Origin: Oscillospiraceae bacterium
GTDB taxonomy: Bacteria > Bacillota > Clostridia > UBA1381 > UBA9506
Reading direction: 5' to 3'
DNA: 64,000 nucleotides
NCBI GenBank assembly: GCA_015068905.1
Contig: SVJQ01000004.1
Span: forward strand, 1-64,000
In this document: positions 36,622 through 46,940 of the stretch, one piece after another
Position numbering within the stretch: the first letter of the stretch is position 1
Layout: every line of letters begins with the position of its first letter
Program-made: the position numbers and the translations under genes
The notes under the pieces: generated by a model
What the model was told of the DNA's origin: nothing
Database searches by the model: none
Seen by the model: only the letters and a program-made list of their open reading frames with translations

Positions 36622-37128
36622 GTGAATACAAGAACAAATCTTGCTTATGACAGATTGTACGGTCCTGCTGAATCTACAACTACATACCCTGCCTATAACC
36701 CCTACCCTACATCTCCGAATGTAAGGGTTAAGGTTTCAACAAAAAAATCAAACCGTGTGGCTGAGCGCCGTGCTCATACCGCCGGTATTGCCCGTGTTTT
36801 GCTGGTTGTGGGCTTCGCATTTTTAGTGCTCTTCCGCGGTGTTATGATTACTGACCGCTGCGCTTCTGTTGAAAGAAAGCAGGATGAACTAAATGCACTG
36901 GTTGCCTCTAACGAAAAGCTGCAGGTCGAAATTGACCGCTCATTAGATCTGGACAAAGTAGAAGCCTACGCCAAAGATGAGCTTGGTATGCGCCGGGCAG
37001 AAAAATATCAAACCATTTACTTAAACCTTTCCCAGGAGGGGTATGTTGAAAAAACCTCTAAAAGCAAAAACCTGTCCAACGCTAAAACCGGTGAATTTTT
37101 AAACGGTTCTGTGGCATATTCAGACTAG
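36622..37128 (+). CDS. ftsL: FtsL-like septum protein
   Basis: This 168-residue bitopic protein has a Tyr/Pro-rich cytoplasmic N-terminus (about 1-50), one membrane helix (IARVLLVVGFAFLVLFRGVM, about 56-76), then a coiled coil ending in AKDELGMRRAEKYQTIYLNL. The size, topology and position between rsmH and the transpeptidase gene identify an FtsL-type divisome protein; primary sequence is poorly conserved in this family. The start is GTG. No ftsB is seen elsewhere in the window. Confidence 0.82.
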   Translation: MNTRTNLAYDRLYGPAESTTTYPAYNPYPTSPNVRVKVSTKKSNRVAERRAHTAGIARVLLVVGFAFLVLFRGVMITDRCASVERKQDELNALVASNEKLQVEIDRSLDLDKVEAYAKDELGMRRAEKYQTIYLNLSQEGYVEKTSKSKNLSNAKTGEFLNGSVAYSD

Positions 37129-37191
37129 TTCTTCATTATAATATATTAGTAACACTCGGAAAGGAGTTGCGGATATCCGCAGAGTACGAGT

Positions 37192-39387
37192 ATGAGCCAA
37201 TCTGCCCCCAAACGTAAATTGCGAATCAGAATATTGTGCGTTTTCATAGCCTTTGCCTCTCTTTTATCTTTGCTTGGCGTAAGGCTTGTTTTTTTACAGA
37301 TTATAGACGGTTCCGAACTGCATAAAAAGGCAGTTGAACAACAGACCCGTGACAGTTTAGTAGCGTCTCATAGAGGCGCTATTTATGACAGAAATAAAAA
37401 AATGTTAGCACAAAGCTCGGTTGCGCATACCATTACGGCAAATCCTAACGAAATTCAAAAAGCCAAAAAGAACATTTTAGAAATCGCTGCAACTCTTGCG
37501 CCCATTTTAGAAATGGATGTAAATGACATTGCGGCTCTTTTAGAGAAGAAAACCAACCACGTCACCATTAAAAGACGTGTTGAAGACGATGTGGCCAATG
37601 CTGTCCGTGAACTTGAGCTCACCGGTATCTACCTGCAGGAGGACGCCAAGCGCTACTACCCCTACGGGCATTTTGCATCCCACATTTTAGGCTTTGTAGG
37701 TTATGATAATCAGGGTCTCGGCGGCATTGAAATGGTGTATGAAGATGTGTTAAAGGGCGAGCCCGGTCGTATTATTGCCCTAAAGAATGCACTGGATACC
37801 GATATGCCTTTTAAAGATGAAACCCGTATTGACCCCGAAAACGGTACCAACGTTGTACTCACTATCGACGAGGTCGTTCAGCACTTTACTGAAAAGCACT
37901 TAGAAGAAGCTTATTATGAAGAAAAAGTTCTCTCCGGCGCCTGCGCTATCGTAACCGATGTAAAAACAGGCGAAGTGCTTGCAATGGCAACAAAATCTGA
38001 CTTTGATTTAAATGAGCCCTTTACCCTGCCGGAGGATATTGAAGCACAGCTTTCTGAAATAGACGACGATGACGAAAGAACCACGGCACGGTCCAACGCA
38101 CTGCAGAAAATGTGGCGTAACAAAGCCGTTGTTGACTCTTACGAGCCCGGTTCCTGTTTCAAAATCATCACCGGCTGTATGGCGCTTGAAGAAGGCTTGA
38201 TCACACCCGAAACCCCCTTCTTCTGCTCCGGTTCTAAAAAGGTTGAAAACCGAACCATCAACTGCTCACATCACGAAGGTCACGGCGCGCAGACTTTTGC
38301 AGATGCTGTTAAAAATTCCTGCAACCCTGCCTTTATTGACGTGGGTCTGTTGATCGGCAAAGAAAAATTCAAAGAATATTATAAGGCCTTTGGCTTTATG
38401 GATGTGACCGGCTTCGACCTGCCCGGTGAAGCATCCGGTATCTTCTATTCTGACGCAAACTATAACACCGTTGAGCTTGCAACCGCTTCCTTTGGTCAGG
38501 GTCCTGTTGTAACACCCCTGCAGCTGATGGCAGCTGTTGGTGCTGTTGCAAATGGTGGCAAGCTGATGAAACCCTATTTGGTTAAAGAGCTAATTGACAA
38601 CGACGGTAATGTTCTTAAAAAGACAGAACCCACCGTTGTCCGTCAGGTTATTTCGCAAAAAACTTCTGAACAGATGTGTGCTATGCTTGAAAACACAGTT
38701 GCAAACGGCACCGGTCAGAATGCATATATCAAAGGCTACCGCGTTGCCGGTAAAACCGGTACTTCTGAAAAAGTACCCCGTGGCAGCAACAAGTATATTT
38801 CTTCCTTCATTGCCTTTGCACCGGCAAACGACCCGAAAATCGCTTGTCTTGTAGTGCTGGATGAACCCTCAAACGGTCAGTACTACGGTGGTGCTATTGC
38901 AGCACCCGTTGTAGGTAAGATTCTGGAAGACACTCTCCGCTACATGGGCGTTGAGCCCCAGTACACGGAAGAAGAAAGACAAAACCTTGAAGTTTTTGTA
39001 CCCGATGTAAAGGGTCTGTCTATCGAAAATGCCGGCAAAAACTTACGGAATGAAGGTCTGACCTACCGCATTGTTGGCAACGGCAGCACCGTTCTGAATC
39101 AGACGCCCAAGACAGGTTCTACCCTGCCCACCGGCTCTGTGGTCATCTTATATACAGAAGAAAATGTTGCAAAAGCCACCATTGTGCCGGATGTGCGGAA
39201 CCTGTCGCTGACTGAAGCGCAGGCGCGCCTTGTCCAGCACGGTCTCAATATGAATATAACCGGTGCCGGTGCTACGGGCAACTCGTCAAATCTGACAGTC
39301 GCCAACAGTCAGTATCCGCTGCCGAGCGCTCAGGTAGAAGAAGGAACCGTCGTCGAGGTTGAGTTCCGCTATCTGGACGTAGATTAG
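37192..39387 (+). CDS. Class B penicillin-binding protein with two PASTA domains (SpoVD/FtsI type)
   Basis: In this 731-residue protein one N-terminal membrane anchor (about 10-35) is followed by a PBP dimerisation domain (about 55-215) and a transpeptidase domain (about 260-580) with active-site SCFK in YEPGSCFKIITG, the SCN motif (VKNSCNPAF) and KTG (VAGKTGTSEK). Two PASTA domains end the protein (FVPDVKGLSIENAG and IVPDVRNLSLTEAQ). It cross-links septal peptidoglycan with FtsW. PASTA-bearing members here are either the division enzyme or the sporulation paralogue SpoVD; the dcw position without a second copy favours the division role. Confidence 0.92.
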   Translation: MSQSAPKRKLRIRILCVFIAFASLLSLLGVRLVFLQIIDGSELHKKAVEQQTRDSLVASHRGAIYDRNKKMLAQSSVAHTITANPNEIQKAKKNILEIAATLAPILEMDVNDIAALLEKKTNHVTIKRRVEDDVANAVRELELTGIYLQEDAKRYYPYGHFASHILGFVGYDNQGLGGIEMVYEDVLKGEPGRIIALKNALDTDMPFKDETRIDPENGTNVVLTIDEVVQHFTEKHLEEAYYEEKVLSGACAIVTDVKTGEVLAMATKSDFDLNEPFTLPEDIEAQLSEIDDDDERTTARSNALQKMWRNKAVVDSYEPGSCFKIITGCMALEEGLITPETPFFCSGSKKVENRTINCSHHEGHGAQTFADAVKNSCNPAFIDVGLLIGKEKFKEYYKAFGFMDVTGFDLPGEASGIFYSDANYNTVELATASFGQGPVVTPLQLMAAVGAVANGGKLMKPYLVKELIDNDGNVLKKTEPTVVRQVISQKTSEQMCAMLENTVANGTGQNAYIKGYRVAGKTGTSEKVPRGSNKYISSFIAFAPANDPKIACLVVLDEPSNGQYYGGAIAAPVVGKILEDTLRYMGVEPQYTEEERQNLEVFVPDVKGLSIENAGKNLRNEGLTYRIVGNGSTVLNQTPKTGSTLPTGSVVILYTEENVAKATIVPDVRNLSLTEAQARLVQHGLNMNITGAGATGNSSNLTVANSQYPLPSAQVEEGTVVEVEFRYLDVD

Positions 39388-39424
39388 CGGAAAAGTAATA
39401 CAAAAACCGGAAAGGAGTCATACA

Positions 39425-40873
39425 ATGAAGCTCAGCAAGTTGCTTGCAGGCGTCAGCCTGACCATAAAACCCGAACAAGATATAGACATTACAAATGTCG
39501 CCTATGACTCCCGTCGTGTAACACCCGGTGCATTATTTGTCTGCATTAAGGGCTACGCCACCGATGGTCACTTATATATTGATAGCGCTATTAAAAACGG
39601 CGCTGTTGCCGTTTTGGTGCAGGATGCCGCAGCAGATACCGGCGTTTTAACCCTGCAGACCGGCGATACCCGCAAGGCTTTAGCACAAATCAGCGCTAAC
39701 TTCTATAACCACCCGGAAAAGGAAATGAAAATCGTTGGTGTAACAGGCACAAACGGCAAAACCACTGTTACCACCCTGATTAAGAGTGTGCTGGAGTTCA
39801 CCGGCAAAAAGGTGGGACTCATCGGCACCAATGAAAATATGATTGGCAGCCGTGTTCTGCCAACCGAGCGCACCACACCCGAATCCTTAGAGCTGTTTGC
39901 CCTGTTCCGCGAGATGGCAGACGAGGGCACAGAGTATGTAGTGATGGAGGTTTCCTCTCACTCACTCATTCTCCACCGTGTATTCGGCATTGTATTTTCC
40001 GTGGGTGTGTTCACCAATTTAACACAGGATCATCTGGACTTTCACGAAACTATGGAAAACTATTTTCAGGCAAAGCGTCTTTTGTTTAACACCTGTGATG
40101 TTGCCGTCTTGAATTTTGACGACCCCGCCGGCAAACGCATTGCAGAAGACCTTGCCTGTCCGGCTCTTTCCTACTCCATTGATGCTGAATCAGACTTTAC
40201 TGCGAAGAATCTTCGCATTTCACCCCGGGGTGTTTTGTTTGACCTGCAAGCAGGGGATAAACTTCTGCCTGCAAGGCTCGGCATCCCCGGCAAGTTCTCG
40301 GCTTATAACGCCTTGGCTGCACTTTCTACCTGTGTCGCTTTGGGTATAACCCCTGAAAAGGTTATTGAAGCTTTGCTGGTTGCAAAAGGCGTTAAAGGTC
40401 GGGCTGAAACGGTGTATACCCGAACTGACTATACTGTTTTAATTGACTATGCACACACCCCTGACGGTCTTGAAAACATTATCAGCACCGTAAAAGAATT
40501 TTCTCAGGGTCGTGTGGTAACTCTCTTTGGTTGCGGTGGCGACCGTGACCCGGTAAAACGCCCCATCATGGGTGAGATTGCCGGCAAGCTGTCTGATTAT
40601 TGCATCATCACCTCTGATAACCCCCGCACAGAAGACCCTATGACAATTATCCGTCAGGTTGAAGAGGGAATGAAGCGCACAACATGCGCATATACTGTCA
40701 TAGAAAATCGGCGGGATGCCATTCGCTATGCTTTAGAAACCGCCCAAAAAAATGACTGTATCATTCTGGCAGGCAAAGGTCACGAAACCTATCAGATTAT
40801 CGGTACAGAAAAGCGGCACTTTGATGAACGCGAGGTCATTCGCGATATTCTGGCAGGAACAGACAGCCAGTAA
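39425..40873 (+). CDS. murE: UDP-MurNAc-L-Ala-D-Glu:meso-DAP ligase MurE
   Basis: In this 482-residue Mur ligase the P-loop GVTGTNGKTTVTTLI is near residue 108, and the substrate domain holds SDNPRTEDP. The DNPR motif is the known marker for meso-diaminopimelate rather than lysine, so the wall is probably DAP-type. The C-terminal AGKGHETYQ is conserved. It follows the PBP gene by 37 bp and precedes murF, the standard dcw order. Confidence 0.96.
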   Translation: MKLSKLLAGVSLTIKPEQDIDITNVAYDSRRVTPGALFVCIKGYATDGHLYIDSAIKNGAVAVLVQDAAADTGVLTLQTGDTRKALAQISANFYNHPEKEMKIVGVTGTNGKTTVTTLIKSVLEFTGKKVGLIGTNENMIGSRVLPTERTTPESLELFALFREMADEGTEYVVMEVSSHSLILHRVFGIVFSVGVFTNLTQDHLDFHETMENYFQAKRLLFNTCDVAVLNFDDPAGKRIAEDLACPALSYSIDAESDFTAKNLRISPRGVLFDLQAGDKLLPARLGIPGKFSAYNALAALSTCVALGITPEKVIEALLVAKGVKGRAETVYTRTDYTVLIDYAHTPDGLENIISTVKEFSQGRVVTLFGCGGDRDPVKRPIMGEIAGKLSDYCIITSDNPRTEDPMTIIRQVEEGMKRTTCAYTVIENRRDAIRYALETAQKNDCIILAGKGHETYQIIGTEKRHFDEREVIRDILAGTDSQ

Positions 40874-40897
40874 AATCCCGGAAAGGGTTTGAGTAAA

Positions 40898-42271
40898 ATG
40901 AAACCGATTTCTATTCAAGATATTATCCTTGCCACCGGCGGCGCACTGCTCTCAGGCGACCCAAGCCAAACTGTGATCTCCGTCTGCACGGATACAAGAA
41001 AAATTGTGCCGGGCAGTTTGTTTGTGCCCCTTGCCGGTGAAAACTTTGACGCGCACAAGTTCATCCCCGATGCCTTGACAGGGGGATGCGCCGCATCACT
41101 GACCGCAAGAAAAGATATAACGGCAGAAAAGCCTTTAATTTATGTACCCGACACTCGCCGTGCATTGGCGGATTTGGCGGCATATTACCGCAAACAGTTT
41201 GCTATTCCTGTAGTTGCCATCACCGGCAGCGTAGGAAAAACAACGGCAAAAGAGCTTACATCTGCAGTTTTATCAACAAAACTGAACGTTTTAAAAACAG
41301 CCGGCAACTTTAATAACGAAATCGGCCTGCCCCTGACCCTGTTCCGGTTAGAAGATGACCACGAGGTTGCCATTACCGAAATGGGTATGAGCGGCTTTGG
41401 AGAAATTGACCTCCTTGCCAAAATTGCAAAGCCTGATATTGGCATTGTGACCAACATTGGTATGTCTCATATTGAAATGCTGGGCTCTCAGGAAAATATT
41501 TATAAAGCAAAATCTGAACTGTTTCGTCACATAAGCCCTGACGGAACTGTTATTTTAAACGGTGACGATCCCATTTTAGCAGCTCACCGAAAAGAGATTA
41601 CGCAAAAAACAATCACCGTTGGCCTTTCTGCAGGCTGTGACCTGACAGCTACTGATATCGTGCCTAAAAGCGACAGTCTTTCCTTTACAGCCGTCTATGG
41701 CGATGAAAAGGTTCCTGTCAACTTGGCCTTCCCCGGTGAACACAACGTTATCAATGCGCTGCTTGCCTGCGCTGCAGGCTTGTGCCTTGGCATTTCACTT
41801 GCCGATGCTGCCTTTGGCCTCGGGGCATATATTCCCTCTGACAGAAGGATGCAGCTCATAGACTGTGACGGCATTACCATCATCAACGACTGCTACAACG
41901 CCGCCCCCGCTTCTATGGAAGCAGGCATACGTGTTCTTTGTTCCTATGAAGGTAGAAAAATCGCGGTATTGGGTGACATTAAAGAACTGGGCGAATTCTC
42001 AAAGGAAGCACACACAGGCGTTGGCACCTTCGCAGGGCACGCCGGTGTGGATGCCCTTTTCACCTTGGGCGATCACGCAAAATGGATTGCCGAGGGTGCT
42101 AAAAACGCGGGCATGGCAGAGGAATCTATTTTCTCTTTTGATGATATTGACGAGTTAAAGAAAAGTCTGGGCGCCTTTATCAAAAAAGGCGATACCGTAC
42201 TAATAAAGGCCTCTCGTGCCATGGCGCTTGAGCGCGTAACAGAGTTTTTAACAACCGGGCAAAATGCATAA
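40898..42271 (+). CDS. murF: UDP-MurNAc-tripeptide D-alanyl-D-alanine ligase MurF
   Basis: This Mur ligase of about 457 residues adds D-Ala-D-Ala. The P-loop ITGSVGKTTAKELTSAVL is near residue 110, AGNFNNEIGLPLTLF follows, and NDCYNAAPASMEAGI and VLGDIKELGEFS lie in the C-terminal half. AAAGGG stands ten bases before ATG 40898; the track's TTG at 40889 has no proper spacing. No ddl gene is present in the cluster, so D-Ala-D-Ala must be made from elsewhere; alr is at 22 kb. Confidence 0.96.
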   Translation: MKPISIQDIILATGGALLSGDPSQTVISVCTDTRKIVPGSLFVPLAGENFDAHKFIPDALTGGCAASLTARKDITAEKPLIYVPDTRRALADLAAYYRKQFAIPVVAITGSVGKTTAKELTSAVLSTKLNVLKTAGNFNNEIGLPLTLFRLEDDHEVAITEMGMSGFGEIDLLAKIAKPDIGIVTNIGMSHIEMLGSQENIYKAKSELFRHISPDGTVILNGDDPILAAHRKEITQKTITVGLSAGCDLTATDIVPKSDSLSFTAVYGDEKVPVNLAFPGEHNVINALLACAAGLCLGISLADAAFGLGAYIPSDRRMQLIDCDGITIINDCYNAAPASMEAGIRVLCSYEGRKIAVLGDIKELGEFSKEAHTGVGTFAGHAGVDALFTLGDHAKWIAEGAKNAGMAEESIFSFDDIDELKKSLGAFIKKGDTVLIKASRAMALERVTEFLTTGQNA

Positions 42272-42292
42272 GCTTACAAAGGAGCTGAAACT

Positions 42293-43261
42293 GTGAACTA
42301 CATGATTATTTCTGCGGCTATTTCTCTCATTTTGGGGTTATTATTCACCCCCGTTTTAATTCCCTTTCTACGCCGTTTAAAATTTGGTCAAAGTATACGC
42401 GAGGAGGGGCCTAACTGGCACCGCGTAAAAAGCGGCACACCCACTATGGGCGGTATTGCCTTCATTGCTTCCTCTGTTTTGGCAAGCCTGATTGTTATGT
42501 TTTTTGCAGGCGATAATAAGCTTAAAATTCTTATCCCGCTTTTAACCGCCTTGGCCTATGGCATTGTTGGCTTTGCAGACGATTATATTAAAGTTGTGAA
42601 AAAACGGAATCTGGGTCTTTCAGCCAAGCAGAAGTTTTTAGCCCAGCTTGCGGTTTCAGTTATCAGCACAATTTCTATGCATTATACCGGTTGCATCAGC
42701 GGCGAGCTGATCATCCCCTTCCTTTCTCACAGCGTAGATATTGGTTTGTGGATGATTCCCTTAACTGTTTTGGTACAGCTTTCTGTTGTCAACAGCGTGA
42801 ACCTGACTGACGGCTTAGATGGCTTAGCATCCAGCATCACCTTCATTGTCAGCCTGTTCTTAGTTGTTTGTGCTTATGCGTTCCAAAATGCTTCCGGCAT
42901 TTTTATGGCAGCTGTTGCCGGCGGTTGTATTGCCTTTTTGGTGTTTAATGCAAATCCGGCAAAGGTGTTCATGGGTGACACCGGCTCACTTTATTTAGGC
43001 GGCGCAATTGCCGCAGTTGCTTCCCTGCTGAATATGCCTCTTTTGTTAATCATTGTAGGCGGTGTATTTTTAATTGAAACCTTGTCGGTTATTCTGCAGG
43101 TAGCATCCTTTAAGCTGACAGGCAAGCGCATTTTCAAAATGAGTCCCATTCATCATCACTTTGAAATGTGTGGGCTGACCGAAACGAAAATTGTCTTATC
43201 CTTTTCTTTAGTAACGCTCATTTTGTGCATAATCGGCTTCCTCGCAGTAAGGGGCCTTTAA
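42293..43261 (+). CDS. mraY: Phospho-MurNAc-pentapeptide transferase MraY
   Basis: This 322-residue polytopic enzyme makes lipid I from UDP-MurNAc-pentapeptide and undecaprenyl phosphate. About ten membrane helices are visible. Key motifs: GFADDYIKVVKKRN, VNSVNLTDGLDGLA, FMGDTGSLYLGG and the MSPIHHHFE histidine loop. The start is GTG. murD, which usually follows mraY, is absent: the next gene, 34 bp on, is ftsW. Confidence 0.97.
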   Translation: MNYMIISAAISLILGLLFTPVLIPFLRRLKFGQSIREEGPNWHRVKSGTPTMGGIAFIASSVLASLIVMFFAGDNKLKILIPLLTALAYGIVGFADDYIKVVKKRNLGLSAKQKFLAQLAVSVISTISMHYTGCISGELIIPFLSHSVDIGLWMIPLTVLVQLSVVNSVNLTDGLDGLASSITFIVSLFLVVCAYAFQNASGIFMAAVAGGCIAFLVFNANPAKVFMGDTGSLYLGGAIAAVASLLNMPLLLIIVGGVFLIETLSVILQVASFKLTGKRIFKMSPIHHHFEMCGLTETKIVLSFSLVTLILCIIGFLAVRGL

Positions 43262-43295
43262 TGATAAAAAACAAAGCCAAGGACGGTGATAATCA

Positions 43296-44429
43296 ATGGG
43301 TGAAACGCCTGCTAAAAAAACATTAACAAAAACAAAACTTTCCAAAACAAGCTTTGATTTTGGTTTTCTTTTTGTGGTTATTCTCCTTTTGGCTTTAGGA
43401 CTTTTAATGGTTTTCTCTGCCAGCTATCCTTACGCATATTATTATTTTGAAGATGGACTGTATTTTATTAAAAAGCAGCTTTTGTGGGCAGCCCTTGGCA
43501 CATGTGCTATGATTTTTACCGCCAACCTTCCCTATCAGAGATATAAAAAGCTGGCGTTTCCTATTTTGGTCGTTACCGCCGTTTTACTGCTTGCCGTTCT
43601 TGCTATCGGTATCAACCTAAACGGCGCCAAGCGTTGGCTTGGTGTGGGCGGTTTCACCTTTCAGCCCTCTGAGGTTGCTAAACTCGGTCTGGTGATTTTT
43701 TTCGCTGCCAGCTTGTCGCAGGCTAAAGAGAAAATTAAAGATTTTAAAATCCTGCTCCGATACTTTTTAATCATGGGGCTTTTTATGGGGCTGTTGCTTT
43801 TAGAACCTCACTTTTCCGTCTGTCTCATCATCGGTTTGACCCTTGTGATTATGCTCTATGTTGCAGGCGCAAAACTTCTGCACTTTGTGATCATCGGCAT
43901 CCCATTCGGCATTGCCGGTGCTGCTATTGCAATTATGGAGCCCTACCGCATGGCGCGTTTATTGATTTTCCGCCATCCTGAAACCGACCCATTAGGCGCC
44001 GGGTGGCAGATTCTTCAGTCTTTATACGCCATTGGTTCCGGCGGTCTGTTCGGTGTTGGGTTTGGTAACTCAAGACAGAAATTTATGTATATTTCTGAAC
44101 CGCAGAATGACTTTATCTTCTCTATTGTCTGTGAAGAACTGGGGCTCATTGGTGCTCTTGCCATTTTGGTTCTTTTTGCGGTTTTGTTCTGGCGCGGTAT
44201 GAAAATTGCTGTCAGCGCACCGGATAACTTTGGCAGTATGCTTGTTACAGGCATCATCGCTTTAATTGCCGTACAGGTTGTCTTAAACATTGCTGTTGTG
44301 ACCTCATCCGTTCCCACCACGGGTATCCCACTGCCCTTCTTCTCTGCCGGTGGTTCGTCTCTTGTCTTTATTATGGCGGCGATGGGCATTGTTTTAAACG
44401 TTTCGAAGTATAAAAAACAAACCATTTAA
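43296..44429 (+). CDS. ftsW: FtsW (SEDS peptidoglycan glycosyltransferase)
   Basis: This 377-residue SEDS-family membrane protein has ten hydrophobic segments. GLLMVFSASYPYAY near residue 35, GGFTFQPSEVAKLGLVIFFA in the middle, QNDFIFSIVCEELGLIGAL and GIPLPFFSAGGSSL near the C-terminus are all hallmarks. FtsW polymerises lipid II at the septum with the class B PBP encoded upstream. A short basic N-terminal tail (about 20 residues) precedes the first helix. Confidence 0.95.
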   Translation: MGETPAKKTLTKTKLSKTSFDFGFLFVVILLLALGLLMVFSASYPYAYYYFEDGLYFIKKQLLWAALGTCAMIFTANLPYQRYKKLAFPILVVTAVLLLAVLAIGINLNGAKRWLGVGGFTFQPSEVAKLGLVIFFAASLSQAKEKIKDFKILLRYFLIMGLFMGLLLLEPHFSVCLIIGLTLVIMLYVAGAKLLHFVIIGIPFGIAGAAIAIMEPYRMARLLIFRHPETDPLGAGWQILQSLYAIGSGGLFGVGFGNSRQKFMYISEPQNDFIFSIVCEELGLIGALAILVLFAVLFWRGMKIAVSAPDNFGSMLVTGIIALIAVQVVLNIAVVTSSVPTTGIPLPFFSAGGSSLVFIMAAMGIVLNVSKYKKQTI

Positions 44430-44448
44430 TTGTGAAGGATTTGATTGT

Positions 44449-45546
44449 ATGAGAGCCATTATCTCCGGTGGCGGTACCGCCGGTCACATTAACCCGGCAC
44501 TAGCAACCGCCGGTCGCCTTGCCAAAGAGCACGGGGCTGAGATTCTTTTCATCGGCACAAAAAAAGGCCTGGAGAGTACCCTGGTCCCCAAGGCCGGTTG
44601 GGACATCCGCTATATTCAGGTCTCCGGCTTAATCCGCCGGCTGACTCTGAAGAATTTTTTGGTTATCAAACAGTTTTTAACGGCTATCTCTCATTGCAAA
44701 AAAATCATCAAAGACTTTCGTCCCGATGTTGTTATCGGAACCGGTGGCTACGTTTGTGCACCGGTTTTATTTGCTGCTCACGCTTTGGGCATTCCCACTT
44801 TGGTCCATGAGCAAAACGTCATTCCCGGTGTTACGGTTAAAATGACCGCTAAAACCGTAGACAGCCTTTGTATTAGTTTTCCCGAAACAACCGGCTATTT
44901 AAAACCGGCATGTGCTGAAAAATGCGTTCTCACCGGTAATCCCATCCGTGAGGAAATGCTGACTGTTGATAAAGAAAGCGCACGCAAAAAACTGAACTTA
45001 GATGACCGCCCCTTTATTGTTTCGTTTGGCGGCAGTTTAGGTGCTGAGCGGCTAAATCAGGCAGCTATCTCTTTTATAAATGAAAATAAAACCGCAAATG
45101 TTCAGTTTCTATTGGGAACAGGACAGCGGTACTATGATACAGTAAAAAGTACAATTACAAATAACGCTCCCGCCATTTCAGTTGTGCCCTATATTGACAA
45201 TATGGATACCGTTATGGCGGCGGCTGACCTGATTATCGGTCGTGCGGGCGCTTTAACTGTCAGCGAGCTTTGCGCTATGGGCAAGCCCTCTATTTTAGTC
45301 CCTTCACCTAATGTAGCACATGACCATCAGACATACAACGCCAAAAGCGTTGAAAACGCAGGTGGCGCTGTGTTAATCCCTGATTGTGAATACACCGGCG
45401 ACAGACTTACCGCCGTTCTCTGCGAGCTTTTGCAAAATCCGGATCGCCTTACTGATATGTCTCAAAGGGCGAAGACCATCGGAATCACAGACGGCACCAA
45501 ACGTATCTGTGATGTTGCCTGCAAGCTTGCAGAAAGTAAAAAATAA
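44449..45546 (+). CDS. murG: UDP-GlcNAc transferase MurG (lipid II synthase)
   Basis: This 365-residue GT-B enzyme converts lipid I to lipid II. The N-terminal G-loop SGGGTAGHINPALA, GTGGYVCAPVLFAA, VHEQNVIPG and the donor motif DLIIGRAGALTVSELCAMGKPSILVP are present. It lies 19 bp after ftsW. A gap of 118 bp follows before murA with AT-rich sequence and no clear terminator. Confidence 0.97.
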   Translation: MRAIISGGGTAGHINPALATAGRLAKEHGAEILFIGTKKGLESTLVPKAGWDIRYIQVSGLIRRLTLKNFLVIKQFLTAISHCKKIIKDFRPDVVIGTGGYVCAPVLFAAHALGIPTLVHEQNVIPGVTVKMTAKTVDSLCISFPETTGYLKPACAEKCVLTGNPIREEMLTVDKESARKKLNLDDRPFIVSFGGSLGAERLNQAAISFINENKTANVQFLLGTGQRYYDTVKSTITNNAPAISVVPYIDNMDTVMAAADLIIGRAGALTVSELCAMGKPSILVPSPNVAHDHQTYNAKSVENAGGAVLIPDCEYTGDRLTAVLCELLQNPDRLTDMSQRAKTIGITDGTKRICDVACKLAESKK

Positions 45547-45664
45547 ACAGAAAAAAACGTTTTTACACCGTCAGTAGCAAAGTAACAGACTTTGCATACT
45601 ATGATACTGTAAAATGTTTTCCTTTTAGCAGAAAACAATTTTCCGTATCAGGAGGTGTAAGAAC

Positions 45665-46918
45665 ATGAGCAAGTTAGTCATTAGGGGCGGAAAACCGCTT
45701 TGTGGCACTGTTTCTGTCCAAGGCTCAAAAAATGCTGTGTTGCCAATTCTCGCCGCATCCATTTTGTGTACAAAGGGCGTAACTGTCATTCACAACTGCC
45801 CTGATTTAGATGACGTTACAATTACCGTTAAAATTCTCCGTTTTCTCGGCGCCCGTGTTAAAAGAGACGGACATACCATAACTGTAGATGCACGAAGCAA
45901 AATAAAGCATCGCATCCCCAAGCGCCTGATGCAAAAGCTTCGTTCTTCTATCATTTTTATGGGCGCCATTACTGCCCGGAATCATAGGGCTAAAATCTCT
46001 GCACCCGGTGGGTGCAAGCTGGGTGCAAGACCCATCGACCTGCATAAGGACGCCCTGCGCGCCTTAGCCTGTGATATTACAGAAAAACGCGGGTACATAT
46101 ATGTAAATGGCAAAAACCGAAGAAGCAGCGAGATTACGTTGCGTTTCCCCAGTGTAGGCGCTACTGAGAACATACTGCTTACCAGCTGTATGACCGGTGG
46201 TGTAACCGTCTTACACAATGCCGCTTGTGAGCCGGAGATTGTCGATCTGGCAAACTTTTTAAATGCTATGGGCGCAAGCATAACAGGTGCCGGCACCCCC
46301 GATATTACCGTTACCGGTGTTCCCGAACTTCACGGTACAGTCTACACCGTTATGCCGGACCGGATTGTTGCCATTACCTATCTTTGTTGCGCGGCTGTCA
46401 CCGGCGGCAATATTTATCTTTCAAACACCGTGCCGGACCATTTGGAAACGGCTCTTTCATACCTGGCGCAATGCGGCTGTCTGGTAGAGGCAGAAGATAG
46501 CAGAATTCACCTGTCTGCTCCCAAGCGGCTGACGGCACTGGCTGAGATTGAAACCTCACCCTACCCCGGCTTTCCCACCGATGCACAATCCCTCTTTTTA
46601 GCACTTTTATCCACAGCAAAGGGCACCAGCATCATCTGTGAGCGCATTTTTGAAAGCCGCTTTAAAACCGCTGATGAGCTTTCCCGTATGGGGGCTGATA
46701 TAAAAATAAAAAAGGATATTGCCACCATTTACGGCAAAGAACGCCTGTCCGGCGCACAGGTTTCTGCCTGCGACCTGCGAGGCGGCGCCGCTATGGTTAT
46801 TGCCGCTCTTGCGGCAGAAGGCACCACCGAAATTGACAACGTATGTTATATTGACAGAGGGTATGAAGCGCTGGAGAAAAACCTACAAGCTTTAGGAGCT
46901 TCTGTCAAACGGATATAA
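45665..46918 (+). CDS. murA: UDP-GlcNAc 1-carboxyvinyltransferase MurA
   Basis: In this 417-residue enzyme of the EPSP synthase fold, GSKNAVLPILAASIL near the N-terminus is conserved, and the catalytic loop SAPGGCKLGARPIDLH keeps the Cys that fosfomycin alkylates. PYPGFPTDAQSLFLALL is typical. It performs the first committed step of peptidoglycan synthesis. AGGAGG precedes ATG. Its place between murG and ftsQ is common in Clostridia. The sequence is slightly divergent from the commoner MurA consensus, so a second paralogue elsewhere would not be surprising. Confidence 0.94.
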   Translation: MSKLVIRGGKPLCGTVSVQGSKNAVLPILAASILCTKGVTVIHNCPDLDDVTITVKILRFLGARVKRDGHTITVDARSKIKHRIPKRLMQKLRSSIIFMGAITARNHRAKISAPGGCKLGARPIDLHKDALRALACDITEKRGYIYVNGKNRRSSEITLRFPSVGATENILLTSCMTGGVTVLHNAACEPEIVDLANFLNAMGASITGAGTPDITVTGVPELHGTVYTVMPDRIVAITYLCCAAVTGGNIYLSNTVPDHLETALSYLAQCGCLVEAEDSRIHLSAPKRLTALAEIETSPYPGFPTDAQSLFLALLSTAKGTSIICERIFESRFKTADELSRMGADIKIKKDIATIYGKERLSGAQVSACDLRGGAAMVIAALAAEGTTEIDNVCYIDRGYEALEKNLQALGASVKRI

Positions 46919-46940
46919 AACTTTCAGAAAGGCACAACCA